DNA of 10,207 nucleotides from assembly GCA_900552585.1 (NCBI GenBank), contig USAB01000065.1, forward strand, positions 1 to 10,207, written 5' to 3'. A program made the position numbers and the translations under genes. This document shows positions 1 to 5,299 of the stretch, piece by piece. This DNA is from an uncultured Coriobacteriaceae bacterium (lineage in GTDB: Bacteria > Actinomycetota > Coriobacteriia > Coriobacteriales > Eggerthellaceae). The notes beneath the pieces were generated by a model. The model made no database searches. It was not told where the DNA came from and worked only from the letters and a program-made list of their open reading frames with translations. Numbering within the stretch: the first letter of the stretch is position 1; each line of letters opens with the position of its first letter.

Positions 1-780
1 GGCACCGCCCAGACCTTCTACGATCAGGGCGCTGACCGGGTCATCCCCTGCGGGGGCGTTGCTGCCGGAAGCGGCGCTGCGGGCGTGTTCGTCCGCGTGC
101 TGGCGGAAGAGGGGGCGGCCGTGACCGTCCGCACGCAGCAGACGCTGGACGCCACGTGGCAGTACTTCGAGAACCTGGCGTTCTACCAGGCGGCCGATGC
201 GCGCGTTGTGCTGCGCCAGATAGAGCTGGGCGGAGCGGAGTCGTACGTGGGCGTGGCCGCGAACCTGGCCGGCGACTGCAGCGACCTGGACATCGACACG
301 CGCTATCTGGGCAACGGGAAGCGCACGCTGGACTTCAACTACATCATCCGCCAGCGCGGCCTGAACACGAACGCGCTGTTCATTGCGAACGGCGTGCTGA
401 ACGACGCCGCGCGCAAGACGCTGCGCGGCACCATCGACCTCATCCACGGCTGCAAGGGCTCCGTGGGCAACGAGCGCGAGACCGTTCTGCTGGCAAACGA
501 GGCCGTGCGCAACAAGACCGTGCCCATCATCTTGTGCGACGAGGATGACGTGCAGGGCAACCACGGCGCCACAATCGGCCATGTGAACGACGAGCAGCTG
601 CACTACATGGAGACGCGCGGCTTGGGCATGGCGGACGCCGAGGCCCTGTTCTCGCAGGCGTTCTTCGACTATGCCGCCGACCAGGCGGTCGACGAGGACG
701 CGGCGCGGGCGGTGGACCGTCTGGCGCTGTCCGTACTCGGTCATGCCACGGGAGATGCGGCGCAGGAGAGTGGGGAATAG
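1..780 (+). CDS. sufD: SufD-type Fe-S cluster assembly scaffold protein, 3' part (5' end outside window)
   Basis: The frame is open from base 1, so this is the last 259 residues of a longer protein (the family is usually about 360-430 residues). SufD pairs with SufB and the ATPase SufC in the cytoplasmic scaffold on which Fe-S clusters are built. The visible part is the beta-helical core plus the C-terminal helical domain. The best marker is the block HGATIGHVNDEQLHYMETRGL encoded near 565-630 (HGATIG, then an aromatic residue and RGL). SufD proteins have a conserved His here, while SufB has a Glu and a downstream Cys. The preceding stretch with NERETVLLANEAVRNKTVPI is also typical of the SufB/SufD core. 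The stop codon directly abuts the sufS start. A GTG at 85 could be mistaken for a start, but it is internal. SufB is the alternative; the His-containing motif and the lack of the SufB Cys favour SufD. Confidence 0.9.
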   Translation, partial: GTAQTFYDQGADRVIPCGGVAAGSGAAGVFVRVLAEEGAAVTVRTQQTLDATWQYFENLAFYQAADARVVLRQIELGGAESYVGVAANLAGDCSDLDIDTRYLGNGKRTLDFNYIIRQRGLNTNALFIANGVLNDAARKTLRGTIDLIHGCKGSVGNERETVLLANEAVRNKTVPIILCDEDDVQGNHGATIGHVNDEQLHYMETRGLGMADAEALFSQAFFDYAADQAVDEDAARAVDRLALSVLGHATGDAAQESGE

Positions 781-2037
781 ATGAGACAGATAGACGAGAC
801 CGTCCTTGATTTGGACAAGAACCCGTTCAAGAAGGATTTCCCGCTGTTCGGACGACATCCCGAGATCGCGTTCCTGGACAGCGCTGCCACGTCGCAGCGC
901 GTGAAGTGCGCGTTGGATACGCAGCGCGAGTTCTACGAGACCATGAACAGCAATCCGCTGCGTGGCCTGTACAGCCTGTCCGTCCAGGCCACGGAGGCGA
1001 TAAACGAAGTCCGCAAGAAGGCGGCACATTTCATAGGCGCCAGCGACCCGGACGAGATCGTGTTCACGCGCAATGCCAGCGAGTCGCTTAACCTGATGGC
1101 GCATTCGTACGGCGATGCGTTCCTGAAGCCGGGTGACGAGGTGTGCATCTCCATAATGGAGCATCACTCGAATCTGATTCCTTGGCAGCAGACGTGCGCC
1201 GCGCACGGCGCGAACCTGGTGTACCTGCGCTGCAACAAGGACGGCGACTACGACATCCCCGACGAGGAGATCGAGCGCAAGATAAGCCAGAAGACGAAGA
1301 TCGTCTCCGTCATGCAGGTCTCGAATGTGCTGGGCGTGGAGAATCCCGTGAAGAAGATTGCGGAGCGCGCTCACGAGGTGGGTGCCATCTGCATTGTGGA
1401 CGGCGCGCAGTCCGCACCGCACATGCCGGTGGACGTGAAGGAGCTGGGCTGCGACGCGTTCGCGCTGTCCGCCCATAAGATGTTCGGCCCCATGGGCATC
1501 GGCATGCTGTGGGCGAAGCGCGAGCTGCTGGAGAGCATGCCCCCCATGCTGACGGGCGGCGAGATGATTGACTGGGTCTCCGAGGACCAGGCATCCTGGG
1601 CGCCCATTCCGCAGAAGTTCGAGGCGGGCACGCAGGACGCCGCCGGCATCGCGGCGTTCGGCGCCGCCATCGACTACATCGAAGACGTGGGACATGACGT
1701 GCTGGCCGCGCGTGAGCGTGCGCTGGTGGCCGAGCTGGCCCGCCGGTTGGGCGAGCTGCCGTTCATCCGCATGATCGGCCCCCGGAATCCGGACAAGCAT
1801 GTCGGTGTCGTGTCGTTTAACCTGTGCGCCGTGCACCCGCATGATGTTGCGAGTATTCTGGACAGCTACGATGTATGCATACGAGCTGGCCATCATTGCG
1901 CTCAGCCGCTGCTGACCTATCTGGGCATTCAGAGCTGCTGCCGCGCATCCGTGGCGCTGTACAACGACCGGAGCGATATCGATCGCCTGGTGGAGGCTTT
2001 GACGAAGGTTCAGGAGATGTTCAATGGCATCCAATAG
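781..2037 (+). CDS. sufS: SufS-type group II cysteine desulfurase (PLP-dependent)
   Basis: This 418-residue enzyme removes sulfur from L-cysteine as a Cys-persulfide, giving alanine, and passes the sulfur to SufU for cluster assembly. It is a cytoplasmic fold-type I PLP enzyme. Expected active-site residues are all visible: the EHHSN motif (128-129 His pair, stacking on PLP), Asp207 in VDGAQ, the Schiff-base Lys233 in LSAHKMFGP, the persulfide Cys373 in RAGHHCAQP, and substrate-binding Arg388 in RASVALYN. Length is slightly above the usual 400-410 because of a longer N-terminus before FLDSAATSQ. The ATG follows the sufD stop with no gap. AGGAG at 764-768 is 12 bases upstream, so translation is probably coupled. 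The 3' end overlaps sufU by 14 bases. Two adjacent cysteines (386-387) just before Arg388 are unusual compared with the sequences I know, but are not part of the known mechanism. Confidence 0.97.
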   Translation: MRQIDETVLDLDKNPFKKDFPLFGRHPEIAFLDSAATSQRVKCALDTQREFYETMNSNPLRGLYSLSVQATEAINEVRKKAAHFIGASDPDEIVFTRNASESLNLMAHSYGDAFLKPGDEVCISIMEHHSNLIPWQQTCAAHGANLVYLRCNKDGDYDIPDEEIERKISQKTKIVSVMQVSNVLGVENPVKKIAERAHEVGAICIVDGAQSAPHMPVDVKELGCDAFALSAHKMFGPMGIGMLWAKRELLESMPPMLTGGEMIDWVSEDQASWAPIPQKFEAGTQDAAGIAAFGAAIDYIEDVGHDVLAARERALVAELARRLGELPFIRMIGPRNPDKHVGVVSFNLCAVHPHDVASILDSYDVCIRAGHHCAQPLLTYLGIQSCCRASVALYNDRSDIDRLVEALTKVQEMFNGIQ

Positions 2038-2485
2038 CATCTACACCGCGGCCCTGATGGAGCACAACGCCCATCCGGACTACAAATACGAGATAGACGA
2101 TCCCACGTTGGTGCATGAAGGGGTGAATCCCAGCTGCGGCGACGACATCACGCTGTCGCTGAAGCTCGATGGAGACACAATCGATGAAGCCGCCTTCACG
2201 GGTTCCGGTTGCGCCGTGAGCCAGGCGTCCGCAGATATCCTGTCCGACATCATCACGGAGGAATCCGTCGATGAGGCGCGCCGCCTGTGCAATCTGTTCC
2301 TGGCCATGATCCGCGGCGAGGTCACGGATGACGAGGAGCTGGCGGACCTGGGCGAGGCGGCCCAGCTGAAGTCCATTTCCCGTATGCCGGCGCGCGTGAA
2401 GTGCGCCGAACTGGCTTGGCGCACGGCCATGACCATGCTGGACGAACGCGAGAAGGCGGAAGCCGGCGACGCGGCGCAGAACTAA
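2024..2485 (+). CDS. sufU: SufU sulfur acceptor / zinc-dependent sulfurtransferase (IscU fold)
   Basis: This 153-residue protein has the three SufU/IscU signature segments: NPSCGDD (Cys38, Asp40), GSGCAVSQAS (Cys63) and RVKCAELAW (Cys127). In characterised Gram-positive SufU these three Cys and the Asp hold a zinc ion, and one Cys accepts the persulfide from SufS by ligand swapping. The length and the roughly 20-residue insert before the third Cys (around 100-120) fit SufU rather than the scaffold IscU. The start ATG at 2024 lies inside the end of sufS, with AGGAG at 2012-2016 seven bases upstream, which supports this start and translational coupling. It is the last gene of the suf operon here. 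The acidic C-terminal tail is unremarkable. The remaining doubt is only whether it acts purely as acceptor or also as scaffold. Confidence 0.95.
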   Translation: MASNSIYTAALMEHNAHPDYKYEIDDPTLVHEGVNPSCGDDITLSLKLDGDTIDEAAFTGSGCAVSQASADILSDIITEESVDEARRLCNLFLAMIRGEVTDDEELADLGEAAQLKSISRMPARVKCAELAWRTAMTMLDEREKAEAGDAAQN

Positions 2486-2525
2486 GCGCGCACGCGAACG
2501 GTGCGAAGAAGACACGATTGGAATC

Positions 2526-2557
2526 GGGGGCGCATCCGCTGCACGGCGGGCGCTCCC
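2526..2557 (+). terminator. Probable intrinsic terminator of the suf operon
   Basis: GGGGGCGC (2526-2533) can pair with GCGCTCCC (2550-2557), with one G-U. Stacked inside is CCGC/GCGG (2536-2539 with 2546-2549) closing a six-base loop, with a two-base bulge on the left. It sits 41 bases after the sufU stop and is followed by GTTTGCTTCC, a weak T-tract. The stem is strong but the tail is poor, so partial read-through into the next gene is likely. Confidence 0.5.
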
Positions 2558-2614
2558 GTTTGCTTCCGGGACGTGCATCGCGCATGCCGGGGGCAAGGTG
2601 AGGAGTGAGGGACC

Positions 2615-3577
2615 ATGCCGGTAGATGACGAGCGCTTTCTGCGGATCGTCTCGGACAATGTGGACATGCGGCATCTGCCGCCCGCAGAGGCCGATGCGCG
2701 CCTGATGGCGCTGGCGGCGAAGCTGTCCCGCAACGACCTGTCCGACGTCCGCGTATCCGCATCCACGCAGGCGTTCGACCTGTATTGCGAAGCCTGCGAC
2801 CGGATGTACGACATGGAATCGCCCGACGACGAGAACGAGGTCATCCGGCTGCTGGAGCGTGCCGTGGAGATGGACCCGCATTGCTACGACGCACGCGCCC
2901 TGCTGGCCATGCGCGAACCGGACTCCGAAAAGCGCGTGAGCGCATTGCGCGACATGAAGCGCGAGGCCTGGATGTACTGCTCCGCGCAGGTGGATCCCAG
3001 CGAGTACACGGACATCGACGGCGAGCTGCAGGCATGGCAGTGCTGGCAGATGCGCCCGTACCTGCGCCTGGTGCAGACACTGGCGCTTCTGTACTTCGAC
3101 CTGGGGAAGAACACGCTGGCCATTCGCGAATACGAGCTGCTCATGCACCTGACCACGGCCGACAACCAGTCCGTGCGCCTGCCGCTGATCATGCTGTACG
3201 TGATGCTGGAGCGCTTCGACGACGCGGAGCGGCTGTACGAGCGCTTCAAGGGGGAGAAGAACTGCTGGTTCTTCCTGGCCATGAGCGTGGCGCGCTACAA
3301 GCAGGACGACCTGGACGGGGCGTCCGCCTACCTGGAGCAGCTGCTGGAGTACTGTCCGGATGCGCTGTCCGTGATGATCGATGCGAAGGTGCCGGAATTC
3401 TACGGCATGGACTACGTGCCGGGCTCTCAGGAGGAGATGGAGCTGGCCATGGAGGACGCGGATTACGTGCTGCTGGCCACGCCGGAGTACCTGGACTGGG
3501 TCGCGCGCGTGCAGGATGCGGTGTGGAAGAGCGCCGCGAACAAGCGCAGCAAGAACCGCCGCGGCTGGAGCTCGTAG
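2615..3577 (+). CDS. Tetratricopeptide-repeat protein, ST7-like, function unknown
   Basis: This 320-residue cytoplasmic protein has no signal peptide or membrane segment. It is rich in helix pairs of TPR type: one around 53-97 (ending LLERAVEMDPHCYDARALLA) and a run from about 148 to 250, including GKNTLAIREYELLMHL, FDDAERLYERF and LDGASAYLEQLLEYCPDA. The C-terminal segment has a PGS triplet (269-271) after KVPEFY, then a Met/Ala-rich helix and TPEYLDW (289-295). From memory this matches the layout of bacterial proteins related to the eukaryotic ST7 family, in which TPRs are followed by a PGS-EEA-TP-LW tail. TPR proteins bind other proteins; no partner can be read here. The ATG at 2615 has AGGAG at 2601-2605, nine bases upstream. 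It is codirectional with suf but lies 129 bases downstream, past a likely terminator. It ends in a basic KRSKNRR tail. Confidence 0.88.
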   Translation: MPVDDERFLRIVSDNVDMRHLPPAEADARLMALAAKLSRNDLSDVRVSASTQAFDLYCEACDRMYDMESPDDENEVIRLLERAVEMDPHCYDARALLAMREPDSEKRVSALRDMKREAWMYCSAQVDPSEYTDIDGELQAWQCWQMRPYLRLVQTLALLYFDLGKNTLAIREYELLMHLTTADNQSVRLPLIMLYVMLERFDDAERLYERFKGEKNCWFFLAMSVARYKQDDLDGASAYLEQLLEYCPDALSVMIDAKVPEFYGMDYVPGSQEEMELAMEDADYVLLATPEYLDWVARVQDAVWKSAANKRSKNRRGWSS

Positions 3578-3603
3578 GCGCCGGGGGAAGTTCGCAGGGG
3601 GCG

Positions 3604-3635
3604 GTGCGGCCCGCCGCGGGTGCCGCGCGCCGCAC
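3604..3635 (+). terminator. GC-rich inverted repeat after the TPR gene, possible weak terminator
   Basis: GTGCGGC (3604-3610) is the exact reverse complement of GCCGCAC (3629-3635), with GC-rich sequence between them that can pair further. It lies 26 bases after the stop at 3577. No T-tract follows, so intrinsic termination is doubtful. It could be a 3' end stabiliser or chance in GC-rich DNA. It is the only candidate on this strand before the opposing operon's terminator. Confidence 0.25.
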
Positions 3636-3647
3636 GTTCCGCACGTT
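3630..3647. repeat. Tandem 9-bp direct repeat CCGCACGTT x2
   Basis: CCGCACGTT occurs twice back to back (3630-3638 and 3639-3647). The first copy overlaps the right arm of the inverted repeat at 3604-3635. It is non-coding and lies in the convergent gap between the TPR gene and dmsC. Replication slippage or a paired protein-binding site are both possible. Confidence 0.6.
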
Positions 3648-3697
3648 ACAGGGCGCGATGGCGCTCGGCGCGCCGGCTGGCCGGTTTCACGGTAATG

Positions 3698-3736
3698 AAA
3701 AACGGGGCATGCATCGTTTCGGATGCATGCCCCGTT
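3698..3736 (-). terminator. Strong intrinsic terminator of the dmsABC operon
   Basis: AACGGGGCATGCATC (3701-3715) and GATGCATGCCCCGTT (3722-3736) form a perfect 15-bp stem around a six-base loop. Read on the minus strand, the stem runs straight into five T (3702-3698), the classical intrinsic terminator layout. It starts 48 bases after the dmsC stop. On the plus strand the stem is followed by CGCGT, with no T-tract, so it is oriented for the dms operon, though it may also slow transcripts arriving from the TPR gene. Confidence 0.9.
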
Positions 3737-3784
3737 CGCGTATCTCCGGCCGAACGGCCGGGCAATGCGGCGTTTCGCTGCCGC

Positions 3785-4642
3785 TTACAGTCCAATGCCG
3801 AACTGCATGCCGTAGAAGCACAGGCGGGCCAGGAACACGGCCGCGATCACCAGTACCAGGGCTACCGTGGTATTCACCTTCGAGGCCGACAGCATGATGG
3901 CGTCGAACGCCGGGACGCAGGCGACGATTGTCAGGATGATGAACAGCACGAACGCCCAGATCAGACTAGACGTTGCCGCGCCGATCTGCAGGACGGCGGA
4001 TTGCGTGCTCGCGCCCATGATCCAGATGGCGATGACACCGACGAGCGAGAAGAACACGCCCAGGCAGAACATGCCCATGAGCGGCTTCGCTGCGCCGGCT
4101 TCCGTGGTCTTGTCCGCAACGCCGGCAAGCGCCAGCACCAGCATGCCCAGCGCCGCGCCGCCGGAAAGGGCGAAGCCCAGGATGGACAGCGGCGTGAACA
4201 GCGTGTTCCACACCGGAATGGTGGGCAGCAGGTAGGCCCCGCCGATGGCGCAGGCAACGCAGACGGCGCCCACGGCAAGAATGCCGCTGAACACCTTGCG
4301 GCCGCCTCCGCGCAGGCCGCCGGCCATGCCGCAGATCCAGTAAATCACGGCCAGGATCATGAAGACGCCGAACACGGTGATCTCGTTCGCCATGGGCGTG
4401 GAGCCCACGGTGCTTGCCACATTCATGGCGTTGCCAGGCGTTGCCAGGTGCGCGAACGACGCGCACAGGCCCACGACGGCCACCAGGATGGGGACGATGG
4501 TGAACGTATCGACCTTCTTCAGCTCTTCAGACGTGTAATCGCGTTTCAGGAACGCGATGAACAGGGCGATGAACGCACCGGCGCCGATAGGCGCCAACGT
4601 GGAGAATATCGCCAGAGGCAGGTCTTGCAAAGCGGCTCCCAT
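3785..4642 (-). CDS. dmsC: DmsC-type membrane anchor of DMSO-reductase-like complex, menaquinol oxidising
   Basis: This 285-residue integral membrane protein has about eight hydrophobic helices (roughly 8-32, 46-66, 86-108, 117-139, 149-174, 186-209, 222-243, 255-280), matching the DmsC family in length and topology. DmsC holds the DmsAB catalytic dimer to the membrane and oxidises menaquinol, passing two electrons to the Fe-S clusters of DmsB. His65 in SFAHLATPGN and Glu87 in MANEITVFG fall at the same numbers as the E. coli DmsC residues reported as important for menaquinol binding, which supports a working quinol site. The ATG at 4642 has AAGGAGG at 4660-4654, which overlaps the end of dmsB; the gap between the genes is only three bases. 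The gene closes the operon and is followed by a strong terminator. NrfD/PsrC-type anchors are the alternative, but the His65/Glu87 context fits DmsC better. Confidence 0.92.
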   Translation of the reverse strand: MGAALQDLPLAIFSTLAPIGAGAFIALFIAFLKRDYTSEELKKVDTFTIVPILVAVVGLCASFAHLATPGNAMNVASTVGSTPMANEITVFGVFMILAVIYWICGMAGGLRGGGRKVFSGILAVGAVCVACAIGGAYLLPTIPVWNTLFTPLSILGFALSGGAALGMLVLALAGVADKTTEAGAAKPLMGMFCLGVFFSLVGVIAIWIMGASTQSAVLQIGAATSSLIWAFVLFIILTIVACVPAFDAIMLSASKVNTTVALVLVIAAVFLARLCFYGMQFGIGL

Positions 4643-4645
4643 GGT

Positions 4646-5284
4646 CTACTCCACCTCCTTGTAATTGACGACTGAGCAGTTATCGGGCGTGGCCAGCTTG
4701 GCGGCGTCCGAGGGCTTGATGAGCGTGTTGGGCTTCGTTGTGGACGGGTCAGGCATGGGTTGCAGCTGGCGCGTGGTGGCGTCCTGATGCTTGCCGGCGA
4801 TCTCTGTGACGGGGCCGAAGTCGATGGCACGCAACGGGCAGGCGTCCATGCAGATGGGGTTCTTGCCCTCCTTCACGCGGTCGATGCAGCCGTCGCATTT
4901 CACGGAATGGCCAACGGTGCGGTCTACTTTCGGCACGTTGTACGGGCATGCCATGACACAGTAGCCGCAGCCGATGCACTTCGAGGCATCGACGGAGACG
5001 ATGCCCGTGTCCGGGTCCTTATGCATGGCCTGCGTGGGGCAGACCTTCGTGCAGGCGGGGTCGGAGCAATGCTGGCAGCCCAGGGAGATGTGGTACATGA
5101 ACGCGTCCGTGCGGTACACGTCCTTCCCTTCGCCCTGCACCGCCGTCCAGCTGCCGCCCTCGACGTCGTATACCTTGCGGTATGCCACGCCGTCGGGGTT
5201 GTCATGGTAGTCCTTGCACGCCATGGTGCAGGTCCGGCATCCGGTGCAGCGGGTGTTGTCGAAGAAGAATCCGTATTGCGTCAT
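4646..5284 (-). CDS. dmsB: DmsB-type four-cluster ferredoxin subunit
   Basis: This 212-residue electron-transfer subunit has sixteen cysteines in four groups: 13/16/19/23, 70/73/78/82, 103/106/109/113 and 130/133/145/149. This is the arrangement for four [4Fe-4S] clusters in the DmsB/NrfC/PhsB family. All sixteen positions are Cys, so no cluster is predicted to be a [3Fe-4S] variant. It carries electrons from the DmsC quinol site to the cluster in DmsA. It has no signal peptide of its own, as expected for a subunit exported with the Tat-bearing partner. The C-terminal tail after about residue 160 is low in cysteine and rich in Pro, Thr and Lys. The ATG at 5284 follows the dmsA stop by 15 bases, and the gap holds purine-rich Shine-Dalgarno sequence (complement of CCTCCCCTCC, 5291-5300). 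The stop is three bases from dmsC. Confidence 0.96.
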   Translation of the reverse strand: MTQYGFFFDNTRCTGCRTCTMACKDYHDNPDGVAYRKVYDVEGGSWTAVQGEGKDVYRTDAFMYHISLGCQHCSDPACTKVCPTQAMHKDPDTGIVSVDASKCIGCGYCVMACPYNVPKVDRTVGHSVKCDGCIDRVKEGKNPICMDACPLRAIDFGPVTEIAGKHQDATTRQLQPMPDPSTTKPNTLIKPSDAAKLATPDNCSVVNYKEVE

Positions 5285-5299
5285 AATCTACCTCCCCTC

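Noticed and set aside
2021..3148. A 375-codon minus-strand frame across sufU and the TPR gene
   Set aside because: It runs antisense through two genes and an intergenic terminator, with no family resemblance. The plus-strand frames carry the SufU motifs and TPR helices.
2785..3897. A 370-codon plus-strand frame overlapping the TPR gene and running into dmsC
   Set aside because: Arg/Ala/Gly-rich out-of-frame translation without domains. It crosses the dms terminator hairpin and enters a gene on the other strand.
3620..4675. A 351-codon plus-strand frame antisense to dmsC
   Set aside because: Gln/Arg/Asp/His-rich product typical of reading antisense through a hydrophobic membrane protein. dmsC has clear helices and a strong ribosome binding site.
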